Of a stretch of 64,000 nt of DNA, positions 44,273 through 51,374 are shown one piece after another. Below the pieces are notes generated by a model. It was not told the DNA's origin. It searched no databases and saw only the letters and a list, made by a program, of their open reading frames with translations. A program made the translations under genes and the position numbers. The DNA comes from Massilia agilis. GTDB taxonomy: Bacteria; Pseudomonadota; Gammaproteobacteria; Burkholderiales; Burkholderiaceae_D. Location of the stretch: the NCBI RefSeq assembly GCF_024756255.1, contig NZ_JANUHB010000002.1, positions 372,001 through 436,000 on the forward strand, in the 5' to 3' direction. Positions within the stretch are counted from its first letter, which is position 1. The number at the start of each line of letters is the position of its first letter.

Positions 44273-45502
44273 TCAGTCCGCGGGCACGGCGAGCAGCGTG
44301 CGCGACCGGCCGCTCGCCACGCGTACTGCCGCCAGATAGAACGCGAACGAGATGACCGAGACCGCGAGCATCACCAGCACCAGCGCCGACGGTGTGCCGG
44401 AGGCGTGCAGGAACATGGCCGCCAGCAAAGGGCCCGCGGCCTTTGACAGCAGCGATGGTGCTGCCATTGCCCCGGCGATCGCACCATAGTGCTCGCTGCC
44501 GAACAGCGCTTGCGGCAAAGTGCCGCGCACAATGGTCAGGATGCCGTTACTGAGCCCGTACAGGATGCAGAATGCGGCCGCGGCCGACGCCTGCGCGCCG
44601 CCAAGGTAAAGGATCAGCAATGCGGCGGGCAGCGTGGCAAACGTGAGCTTGCCAACGCCCTGTGGCGTCACCCTGCGTGCGAACGCCATCTCACACAGCC
44701 GGCCTGCAACCTGCATGGGGCCGATCATGGCGGCCAGCAGCACCGCGGTTCCCGCTGCCACCCCAAGCTGGCGCAGCAACGGAATCAGGTGCGCCGCCAT
44801 CGCGGAAAAGACAAAGGTGTTGGCCGAAAAAGCGAGCGCCAGCATCCAGAACACCGGCTGCCGCACGGCTTGGGCCAAGGTATGGCCTTTCGCGCTGCCG
44901 GTTCTTGCCGCCCTGCCGGCAGCGCCGCCGCGGCCGAGCAGCAAATGCAGGGGAAAGCACACCAGCGCCTGCGCGCCGGCGTACCACAGGAAAGTGGCGC
45001 GCCATCCCAGCTTGGCGTCGAGCCAGCTCGTCAGCGGCCAGAACAAGGTGCTCGCAAGGCCGCCGAACAAGGTCAGCGTGGAGATGGCGCGGCGCGCGCC
45101 GGAAGCGAGTTCGCGATTGATGGTCGCAAACGCCGCCTCGTACAGCGTGAGCGCCATCGCAAGGCCGATCAGGCTCCAGGCGCCGTAGTAAGAGACCACC
45201 CCGCTCACGCTGCCGAGCCAGGCCAGGCCAAGTGCGCTGAGCAAGGAACCGGCCGCCATGACGTAGCGCCCGCCAAAGCGGTCGAGCAGCACGCCGACCG
45301 GGGTGGCGGCCAACCCGGAGACCAGCAAACTCCAGGAGAAGGCGCCGAACAGGAGTTCCGGCCCCATCCCAAGCTCGGCCTGGATCCGGGGCGCCACCAC
45401 CGCAAACGCGTAGTAGAGCGCCCCCCACGAGGTAATCTGCGTTACGGCGAGTATGCCAACGGTTGCGCGGGCGTGTGCAGTGGACGTTCCCGGCATCTTC
45501 AT
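44273..45502 (-). CDS. MFS transporter of the arsenic locus
   Basis: The 409-residue protein has twelve hydrophobic segments: ILAVTQITSWGALYYAFAV at the start, LLDRFGGRYVMAAG in the 2-3 loop, and TPQGVGKLTFATLPAAL in the second half. Its ATG overlaps the stop codon of the flavoprotein gene (ATGA), which ties the two functionally. Charged tail: VASGRSRTLLAVPAD. MFS proteins in ars clusters export organic or oxidised arsenicals (for example ArsJ, ArsK, ArsP act in this way in other families); I cannot say which substrate is moved here. The frame is open upstream, inside the flavoprotein gene, but that is a shadow of its repeat-coding end. Confidence 0.85.
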   Translation of the reverse strand: MKMPGTSTAHARATVGILAVTQITSWGALYYAFAVVAPRIQAELGMGPELLFGAFSWSLLVSGLAATPVGVLLDRFGGRYVMAAGSLLSALGLAWLGSVSGVVSYYGAWSLIGLAMALTLYEAAFATINRELASGARRAISTLTLFGGLASTLFWPLTSWLDAKLGWRATFLWYAGAQALVCFPLHLLLGRGGAAGRAARTGSAKGHTLAQAVRQPVFWMLALAFSANTFVFSAMAAHLIPLLRQLGVAAGTAVLLAAMIGPMQVAGRLCEMAFARRVTPQGVGKLTFATLPAALLILYLGGAQASAAAAFCILYGLSNGILTIVRGTLPQALFGSEHYGAIAGAMAAPSLLSKAAGPLLAAMFLHASGTPSALVLVMLAVSVISFAFYLAAVRVASGRSRTLLAVPAD

Positions 45503-47016
45503 GCGCAGCAGTGGGCGCCGGAGAGCGCCAGGGTGCGGAACCAGCGCGCAGGCAGCTCGCTGAGCCGAAGCGTGCCGGTGCCCGCTGCGGGTTTGGCGCC
45601 ACCGCAGCAGCCGGAGGACTGGTCTTGCGCGTCGCCGCGCGGCCCGGGGCCACCGCAGCAGCCCGAGGACTGGTCTTGCGCCTCGCCGCGCGGCCCGGGG
45701 CCACCGCAGCAGCCGGAAGACTTGTCTGTCTCCGCGTCGTCGTAGGCCAGGCGGGTATTGCACACACCCGTCTCGGGCAGCTCGAGCTGCACATCGTCGG
45801 CGGCGCCCATGTCCCCGGCGAGCGCGGCGACCACCGAGCGCACCTGTTCGTACCCGGTCGCCATCAGGAAGTTGGGCGCGCGGCCGTAGCTCTTTGCGCC
45901 AACTGCGTAGTAGCCCGATTCGGGATGCGCCAGCTCGCGGTGCCCGTGCGGACGCACGGAGCCGCAGCTGTGTTCATTCGGGTCGATCAGCGGCGCGAGC
46001 AGGTCCGTGCTCTCGAGCCAGGGGTCATGCCGCACGCGCAGCTCGCGGGTGATGGAAAGGTCCGGCCGCGCGCCCGTGGCGCACACAATGCGGTCGATGC
46101 CGTCGATCGCCGACGCGGAACCGTCTTTCAGCTCGCCGATCACGTGCAGCTTACCGCCGGATTCGACGATCTCGCGGATGCGGAAGTCCTCGTGCATCTC
46201 CAGCGCGCCCGAATCGCGCAACGCCTTCAAACGCTGGCCAAGCTGGCCGCGCGCGCGCAAGCCATCGGCGTCGCCCCCACCGAAGACACGCGCCAGCTGG
46301 CTGCTCCGGGTCGCCCAGACGATGCTGGTGCGCGGATCCTGTTCCGCCAGCTGGGCCAGGGCCAGCAGGCTGCCGGCTGCCGAGTGTCCCGCGCCGACGA
46401 CCAGCACCCGCTGGCCCGCGTAGCGCGAGCGTTCCAGGCCCGCTACGTCCGGCATGCCGTAGGCGATGCGTTCGCCCAGCGCGCTTTCACCAATCGCCGC
46501 GATGCCGTTCGCGCCCAGCGGATTCGGATGGGACCAGGTGCCGGTGGCGTCGATCACCGCCCGCGCCAGGAATTCCTGCGGGCCCTCGGCAGTCTGCGTG
46601 CGCACAATGAAAGGCGCCGCTTCCCTGCCCTTGGTCTTCACTTTGTCGAAACCGGCGCGGGTGATCGCGATAACGCGCTGGCCGAACTTGAGATGCGGTG
46701 CCAGCGCAGGAAGGCTGGCCAACGGTGCAAGGTACTGGTCCACCAGCTCGCCGGCGGTCGGCAAGCCATCGTCGGCGGGCGCATTCCAGCCGTGTTGCAG
46801 CAACAGGCGGCGCGCGGCCTTGTCCACATTGAACTGCCACGGGGAGAACAGCCGCACCTGGCGGTAGGTGGCGAGGTTGGCCGCTACGGCAGAGCCAGCC
46901 TCAAGGACCAGCGGGGTCAGCCCGCGCTCGAGCAGATGGGCGGCGGCAGCCAGTCCCACCGGGCCAGCGCCCAGCACTGCAACAGGAAGATTGTTCAGGG
47001 TCGTAGCGGTACTCAT
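45499..47016 (-). CDS. FAD-dependent oxidoreductase with triple cysteine-pair tail (ArsO-like)
   Basis: The 505-residue protein has an N-terminal FAD Rossmann motif (VLGAGPVGLAAAAHLLERG), a second nucleotide motif (VLVVGAGHSAAGSLLA) and ATG/GTK-type features (CATGARPD), as in flavin monooxygenases found in arsenic clusters and named ArsO. The C-terminal region carries three tandem 17-residue repeats, each with SSGCCGG (Cys pairs at 436/437, 453/454 and 470/471), and the chain ends HCCA (503/504). Vicinal Cys pairs are good As(III) ligands. AAGGAG lies 8 nt before the ATG. It is transcribed away from the second arsR, with shared operators between them, and is followed by the MFS gene. Confidence 0.85.
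   Translation of the reverse strand: MSTATTLNNLPVAVLGAGPVGLAAAAHLLERGLTPLVLEAGSAVAANLATYRQVRLFSPWQFNVDKAARRLLLQHGWNAPADDGLPTAGELVDQYLAPLASLPALAPHLKFGQRVIAITRAGFDKVKTKGREAAPFIVRTQTAEGPQEFLARAVIDATGTWSHPNPLGANGIAAIGESALGERIAYGMPDVAGLERSRYAGQRVLVVGAGHSAAGSLLALAQLAEQDPRTSIVWATRSSQLARVFGGGDADGLRARGQLGQRLKALRDSGALEMHEDFRIREIVESGGKLHVIGELKDGSASAIDGIDRIVCATGARPDLSITRELRVRHDPWLESTDLLAPLIDPNEHSCGSVRPHGHRELAHPESGYYAVGAKSYGRAPNFLMATGYEQVRSVVAALAGDMGAADDVQLELPETGVCNTRLAYDDAETDKSSGCCGGPGPRGEAQDQSSGCCGGPGPRGDAQDQSSGCCGGAKPAAGTGTLRLSELPARWFRTLALSGAHCCA
45599..45724 (-). repeat. 51-bp tandem repeat inside the ArsO-like gene
   Basis: CCACCGCAGCAGCC recurs at 45599, 45650 and 45701, exactly 51 bp apart, and the two complete units between differ at only a few positions. 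They encode the SSGCCGGPGPRG(E/D)AQDQ unit. The near identity of the DNA suggests recent amplification and possible copy-number change. Confidence 0.9.
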
Positions 47017-47070
47017 CGTTCTTCTCCTTGTATTGTCCTACGGTGCATTCAAGAATGGGCGAATAAATCA

Positions 47071-47086
47071 TTCGTGATTCGACGAA
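47071..47086. promoter_or_regulatory. candidate ArsR operator, flavoprotein side
   Basis: TTCGT-N6-ACGAA (16 bp, perfect 5-base arms). It lies 55 bp upstream of the flavoprotein start. It has the same layout as the site at 47165. Confidence 0.45.
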
Positions 47087-47120
47087 CGAAGAATACCAAC
47101 GGCAATTCGCGGTTGTCAAC

Positions 47121-47136
47121 ACATTTCTAGAAATGT
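47121..47136. promoter_or_regulatory. perfect 16-bp palindrome between the divergent ars arms
   Basis: ACATTTCTAGAAATGT is its own reverse complement. It is centrally placed between the two candidate ArsR sites and may be a third regulator site. Confidence 0.45.
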
Positions 47137-47164
47137 CGAAATGATGCTGTTGTCAGCCAAAAAA

Positions 47165-47180
47165 TTCGACTATACTCGAA
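47165..47180 (+). promoter_or_regulatory. candidate ArsR operator over the -10 box of arsR
   Basis: TTCGACTATACTCGAA has perfect 5-base arms (TTCGA/TCGAA) and contains TATACT, a near-consensus -10 box, 27 bp before the arsR start. A repressor here would block the promoter. Confidence 0.6.
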
Positions 47181-47202
47181 CAATCAAATTGAAAGGTTTG
47201 GC

Positions 47203-47532
47203 ATGAACACCACAGACGCCATCACTGCCCTTGCCGCACTAGCGCAGGAATCTCGCCTTTCCACGTTCCGGCTGCTCGTTCAGGCCGGGCCGGAGGGACT
47301 CGCGGCAAGCAAGATCTCCGAGGCGCTCGGCGCGCCCGCATCCTCCATGTCGTTTCACCTGAAAGAGTTGACACACGCCGGCCTGATCGTGCCCCGGCAG
47401 GAGGGGCGCTTCGTCATCTATTCCGCCAACTTCGACAAGATGAACGGCTTGCTCGCCTTCCTGACCGAGAACTGCTGCAGCGGCGCTGCCTGCACCCCGG
47501 CACCTGCCAACGGCTGCGCCGCAACTGACTGA
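47203..47532 (+). CDS. arsR: ArsR-family repressor, second
   Basis: The 109-residue repressor has the winged HTH KISEALGAPASSMSFHLKELTHAG and the beta wing VPRQEGRFVIYSAN. Arsenic ligands sit at the C-terminus: C91-C92 in ENCCSGAAC (with C97) and C105. This is the C-terminal ligand type of ArsR, unlike the N-terminal Cys pair of the repressor at 43921. GAAAGG lies 6 nt before the ATG. It heads arsR-arsC-acr3-arsN. Confidence 0.92.
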   Translation: MNTTDAITALAALAQESRLSTFRLLVQAGPEGLAASKISEALGAPASSMSFHLKELTHAGLIVPRQEGRFVIYSANFDKMNGLLAFLTENCCSGAACTPAPANGCAATD

Positions 47533-47542
47533 GCTGATCCTG

Positions 47543-48049
47543 ATGACCACCAAGACCTACAACATCCTCTTCCTCTGCACCGGCAATTCCGCCCGCAGCG
47601 TCATGTCCGAAGCCCTGGCCACCATCCTCGGCCAGGGCCGCTTCACGGGCTACTCTGCCGGCAGCAAGCCCACCGGCGCCATCAACCCCTTCGCCATCGA
47701 GCAGATCAAGGGGCTGGCCCCCGCCTACCCTACCGATGGGCTGCGCAGCAAGAGCTGGGACGAATTCGCTTTGCCATCCGCGCCGCACATGGACTTCATC
47801 ATCACCGTCTGCGACAACGCCGCCGGCGAAGCCTGTCCCTTCTGGCCGGGCCGGCCCGCAACCGCGCACTGGGGCTATGAAGACCCGGCCGCGGTCACCG
47901 GCTCGGATGAAGAAAAGCGCGCGGCATTCGCCACGGTGTTCGCCCAGATCCAGCGCCGCATCGAGGCCTTCGTGGCCCTGCCCATCGAAACGATGGATGC
48001 GGATGCCCGGCGCCGCGCGATCAAGGAAATCGGCAATCTGCCGCTGTGA
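47543..48049 (+). CDS. arsC: arsenate reductase, low-molecular-weight phosphatase fold
   Basis: The 168-residue enzyme reduces As(V) to As(III), which Acr3 can export. The phosphate-binding loop is FLCTGNSARS with nucleophile C12 and R18. ITVCDNAAGEACPFWPG holds the further Cys residues used in the thioredoxin-type relay. It starts 10 bp after the arsR stop. Its length (168) exceeds the 130-140 of classic ArsC by a C-terminal helical part (about 135-168). Confidence 0.93.
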   Translation: MTTKTYNILFLCTGNSARSVMSEALATILGQGRFTGYSAGSKPTGAINPFAIEQIKGLAPAYPTDGLRSKSWDEFALPSAPHMDFIITVCDNAAGEACPFWPGRPATAHWGYEDPAAVTGSDEEKRAAFATVFAQIQRRIEAFVALPIETMDADARRRAIKEIGNLPL

Positions 48050-48073
48050 AACGAACCAGGAAGAGAGCAAAGC

Positions 48074-49150
48074 ATGTCCGTGCAATGTGAGGTGAGCAGC
48101 AACCGGGGCGCCCCTGCCCCGCTGGGTTTTTTTGAACGTTACCTGACCGCCTGGGTCGGCCTGTGCATCGTCGTCGGCATCCTGCTCGGCCAGGCCTTCC
48201 CTGCCCTGTTCAAGGCCGTCGGCGCCATGGAGATCGCGAAGGTGAACCTGCCCGTCGGCGTGCTCATCTGGGTGATGATCATCCCGATGCTGGTCAAGAT
48301 CGACTTCGGCGCGCTGGACCAGGTCCGCGCGCACGTCAAGGGCATCGGCGTGACGCTGTTCGTCAACTGGCTCGTCAAGCCGTTTTCGATGGCCTTGCTG
48401 GGCTGGGTCTTCATCCGCCACCTGTTCGCACCGATGCTGCCCGCAGGCCAGCTTGACAGCTACATCGCCGGCCTGATCCTGCTGGCCGCTGCCCCGTGCA
48501 CCGCGATGGTGTTCGTCTGGAGCCGGCTCACCAACGGCGACCCGTACTTTACGCTGTCGCAGGTAGCCCTGAACGACCTGATCATGGTGTTTGCCTTCGC
48601 GCCGATCGTCGCGCTGCTGCTCGGAGTATCCAGCATCACCGTGCCGTGGGAGACCCTGATCGTCTCGGTGATCCTGTATATCGTGATCCCGGTGCTCATC
48701 GCCCAGTTGCTGCGCCGTGCGCTGATGGCCAAGGGGCAGGCGGCGTTCGATGTGGCGGTCGGCCGCATTGCGCCGTGGTCGATCTCTGCCCTGCTGCTCA
48801 CGCTGGTACTGTTGTTTGCCTTCCAGGGCGACGCGATCCTGAAACAGCCAACGGTGATCGCACTGCTGGCGGTGCCGATCCTGATCCAGGTCTTCTTCAA
48901 CTCGGCGCTGGCCTACTGGCTCAACCGCAAGGCGGGTGAGAAGCATTCCGTCGCCTGCCCTTCGGCCCTGATCGGCGCATCGAACTTCTTCGAGCTGGCC
49001 GTGGCCGCCGCGATCAGCCTGTTCGGGTTTGAATCCGGCGCGGCGCTCGCGACCGTGGTCGGCGTGCTGATCGAAGTGCCGGTGATGCTGCTGGTGGTAC
49101 GCGTCGTCAATGCAAGCCGGGGCTGGTACGACGCCGGCCGCGCTGCATAA
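48074..49150 (+). CDS. acr3: Acr3-family arsenite efflux permease
   Basis: The 358-residue membrane protein has ten hydrophobic segments. Diagnostic motifs are YLTAWVGLCIVVGILLGQ at the N-terminus, APCTAMVFVWSRLTNGDP with the essential Cys in helix 4, and ALIGASNFFELAVAAAISLFG in helix 9. It exports arsenite using the proton gradient. A GGAAGAG stands 10 nt before the ATG. It is 24 bp after arsC. Confidence 0.95.
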   Translation: MSVQCEVSSNRGAPAPLGFFERYLTAWVGLCIVVGILLGQAFPALFKAVGAMEIAKVNLPVGVLIWVMIIPMLVKIDFGALDQVRAHVKGIGVTLFVNWLVKPFSMALLGWVFIRHLFAPMLPAGQLDSYIAGLILLAAAPCTAMVFVWSRLTNGDPYFTLSQVALNDLIMVFAFAPIVALLLGVSSITVPWETLIVSVILYIVIPVLIAQLLRRALMAKGQAAFDVAVGRIAPWSISALLLTLVLLFAFQGDAILKQPTVIALLAVPILIQVFFNSALAYWLNRKAGEKHSVACPSALIGASNFFELAVAAAISLFGFESGAALATVVGVLIEVPVMLLVVRVVNASRGWYDAGRAA

Positions 49151-49162
49151 CCTGGAACCACT

Positions 49163-49660
49163 ATGACCTCTCCAACCATCCGCCCCGCTACGCGCGCCGA
49201 CGCCGCAGCCCTGGCCGCAATCTACAACCCCTACATCGAACAGACCACGATCTCGTTCGAGGAAACACCCGTGACACCGGACGACATGGCCCGGCGCATC
49301 GACGATGTCAACGACGCCGCTCTGCCGTGGCTCGTGCTCGAAACCGATGGACGAGTGCGCGGATACGCCTACGCGACCAAATGGCGCGTGCGCCCGGCCT
49401 ACCGGCACTCGGTCGAAACGTCGGTCTACCTGGAGGGCGGCGCGCACGGCCAGGGCTGGGGCGGCGCGCTGTACCGTGCACTGATCGACCTGCTGCGCGC
49501 AAAGGGCATCCATCTGGTCATCGGCGGGATCGCCCTGCCGAACGAACGCAGTGTCGCCCTGCACGAAGCGATGGGATTCGCCAAGGCGGCCCACTTTTGC
49601 GAAGTGGGCTTCAAATGCGATCGCTGGATCGACGTCGGATATTGGCAGCTCAGGCTTTGA
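49163..49660 (+). CDS. arsN: GNAT acetyltransferase, ArsN (arsinothricin/phosphinothricin type)
   Basis: The 165-residue enzyme has the GNAT fold with the start IRPATRADAAALAAIYNPYI and TISFEETPVT, close to phosphinothricin acetyltransferases. The acetyl-CoA loop is GQGWGGALYRAL (Q/RxxGxG/A type) and the C-terminal half has NERSVALHEAMGF. In an ars operon this family is ArsN, which acetylates arsinothricin and makes it harmless. It follows acr3 by 12 bp. Activity on phosphinothricin or methionine sulfoximine is an alternative. Confidence 0.85.
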   Translation: MTSPTIRPATRADAAALAAIYNPYIEQTTISFEETPVTPDDMARRIDDVNDAALPWLVLETDGRVRGYAYATKWRVRPAYRHSVETSVYLEGGAHGQGWGGALYRALIDLLRAKGIHLVIGGIALPNERSVALHEAMGFAKAAHFCEVGFKCDRWIDVGYWQLRL

Positions 49661-49693
49661 GCTGCCATCGGCAATGACCGAATGTCCTTCGCT

Positions 49694-50278
49694 TCAGGCG
49701 CGATCCCTGCGACGGCGCGCCAGCGCGGCCAGCGCAGCCAGCCCGCCGAACATCATGGCGTAGGTGTCTGGCTCCGGGACCGGCGCCGCCGGGATGTTTT
49801 GCGACAGGAGGCTGCCAACCTTGTCGCCGCCGGCGCCATTGAACATTTCGACCTTCAGGTGGGGCGAGGTGAAGTCGGTGTTGGTGCCGCTGAAGGTGAA
49901 CTGGAACACCATGTTGTCGGTCAGGGACACGTGGGTGCCGGAGTAGCACAGGCTCGATCCCACATGCGCGCCGCCGTCGCAGCCGGTGGCCGTCAGCTCG
50001 TTCGACGACATGGCCCAGTTGATTGCATCGCCCGGGGCCGAGGTCAGGCTGACGCTGTCGAAGCTACCGATATCCTTGATTTGCAGCGCCCCCAGCGTGG
50101 TCGCGGTAAGCCAGTCCCCGGTCGGGTGCGCGGCGTCGATTTCCAGGCTCAGGACGTTCCCACTCCAACTCGATGTGAACGTGACGCCCTGGTAGGTCAG
50201 CGTGCCTGCGCTGGCCGAGGCTGCGGTAAAGCCTGCGGCAAGCAGGCCTGCGATGACGACGTTTCGTACATTTTTCAC
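49694..50278 (-). CDS. PEP-CTERM sorted exported protein
   Basis: The 194-residue product starts at a GTG with AAGGAG 7 nt upstream. It has a signal peptide ending in ASASA, a beta-rich mature part with one Cys pair (C101 area, TGCDGG and SSLCYS), and the C-terminal sorting signal VPEPDTYAMMFGGLAALAAL followed by RRRR. That signal is recognised by the exosortase system linked to exopolysaccharide export. No exosortase gene is in the window. Confidence 0.9.
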   Translation of the reverse strand: MKNVRNVVIAGLLAAGFTAASASAGTLTYQGVTFTSSWSGNVLSLEIDAAHPTGDWLTATTLGALQIKDIGSFDSVSLTSAPGDAINWAMSSNELTATGCDGGAHVGSSLCYSGTHVSLTDNMVFQFTFSGTNTDFTSPHLKVEMFNGAGGDKVGSLLSQNIPAAPVPEPDTYAMMFGGLAALAALARRRRDRA

Positions 50279-50394
50279 GGTTCGCTCCTTGAGGTTGAGC
50301 GCCAGGTCACCGAGGGTTCGGGACCGGGTGGCGGGCTGATGCGTGTCCGCAGTAACAGCCTAAGCGCGTTCCAACCGCTTTTGTTCAAAGCGCG

Positions 50395-50486
50395 AATCGA
50401 GCGCATAAAAAAACCGAAAAGCGATGCTGTTATGCGACTCAGCCATTGAGAATCGGGAAATCTGTAGCGCCAATCGGGCGCATAAA
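50395..50486 (+). repeat. two direct repeats upstream of an outer-membrane protein gene
   Basis: AATCGAGCGCATAAA (50395-50409) and AATCGGGCGCATAAA (50472-50486) differ by one base and lie 77 bp apart in the 288-bp gap between the divergent PEP-CTERM and outer-membrane protein genes. They may be binding sites for one regulator. Nothing else stands out in this gap. Confidence 0.5.
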
Positions 50487-50566
50487 TTAGCCTGCCCTAA
50501 TCATATTTCTCACGCAGCCAGAGTTTGGATATTGTTCGATCCCTCACAAACTCAAGGAGCTGCCAT

Positions 50567-51118
50567 ATGAAAAAGCTAGTAGTGCTGTTGTTGATCGCGT
50601 CGTCCATCGCTCCCGCCGTGGCGGGCGAAGCGTACGCCGGCGCCAGCGTCGGCCGGACCCAACAAAAAATGAACTCGGAATCGATCGACCTTTCGATGAG
50701 CTCGACAAGCGCGAAGCTCTTCGGGGGCTACGAATTCGATAACGGTTTTGGCGTGGAAGCCGGTTATATCAACTTCGGGAAAACCTCGATTTCCGCTGGC
50801 GACACCACCGTCTCGGTGGAACCAAAAACGTTCTACGCTGCGGTGACCGGGCGCATGGCCGTTTCGAAGGATTTTTCAACTTATGCGAAGCTGGGTATCG
50901 CCCGCCCCGGCACCACCGGCAAGGCCACGCAAGGCACCAAGGTCGAGGTATTCGACACGCGCCGCGTGACCCCGATGGTGGGATTTGGTGTGAGCTATTC
51001 GCTGGACGAGAAAATCGCCGTGTTTGCCGAGTACGAATACTACGGCAAAGCCATCAACGCCGATGAAGGCTCGCTGAAGCTCGACAATCTCTCCGTCGGC
51101 CTGCGCTACAAGTTCTGA
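50567..51118 (+). CDS. outer-membrane beta-barrel protein, OmpA/OmpX-like
   Basis: The 183-residue product has a signal peptide (MKKLVVLLLIASSIAPAVAG) and about eight predicted strands: EAYAGASVGRTQ, AKLFGGYEFDNGFGVEAGYINFG, TFYAAVTGRMAVS, and others. It ends GLRYKF, with the C-terminal aromatic needed for barrel assembly. This is the small opacity-protein/OmpX type of barrel, often tied to adhesion or stress. AAGGAG lies 8 nt upstream of this ATG. A small HTH gene follows 10 bp after. Confidence 0.87.
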   Translation: MKKLVVLLLIASSIAPAVAGEAYAGASVGRTQQKMNSESIDLSMSSTSAKLFGGYEFDNGFGVEAGYINFGKTSISAGDTTVSVEPKTFYAAVTGRMAVSKDFSTYAKLGIARPGTTGKATQGTKVEVFDTRRVTPMVGFGVSYSLDEKIAVFAEYEYYGKAINADEGSLKLDNLSVGLRYKF

Positions 51119-51128
51119 GGGATAGCCA

Positions 51129-51368
51129 GTGCTCATGCACGAGTATCTTGTCCAGGTTCGGCTCAAGCGCGGGATGATCTTGTCGGATGTCCTGCGTGTG
51201 CACACCGAGCAATTTGGGCACGGCGCGGCCTGGCTGAACCTGCCGGTGCTTTCCCGCCTGGAGTCTGGAAAAGTGGAAAACCCGCAGTTCAGGACCGTCG
51301 TTGGCGTGGCGCATGCGTACGGGGTCTCGCTGGATGACCTCGCACGCTTTTACTTGCCGGTCAATTGA
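51129..51368 (+). CDS. small XRE-like helix-turn-helix protein
   Basis: The 79-residue product probably starts at a GTG 8 nt after GAGG (an ATG six bases later is an alternative). It contains RLKRGMILSDVLRVHTE, then LPVLSRLESGKVENPQFRTVVGVAHAYGVSLDDLARFY. The SRLESGK plus the helix after it are the recognition helix and following part of an XRE-type domain. It is close enough to the outer-membrane gene to be co-transcribed and may regulate it. The family is not firmly identified. Confidence 0.65.
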   Translation: MLMHEYLVQVRLKRGMILSDVLRVHTEQFGHGAAWLNLPVLSRLESGKVENPQFRTVVGVAHAYGVSLDDLARFYLPVN

Positions 51369-51374
51369 AGCTGG

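Noticed and set aside
45599-45724. 51-bp repeats considered as a CRISPR array
   Set aside because: Units are directly adjoining and encode a regular peptide in the flavoprotein frame; there are no unique spacers and no cas genes.
47414-49594. A 726-codon minus-strand frame
   Set aside because: Antisense to arsC, acr3 and arsN, all of which have clear family motifs; the frame has none.
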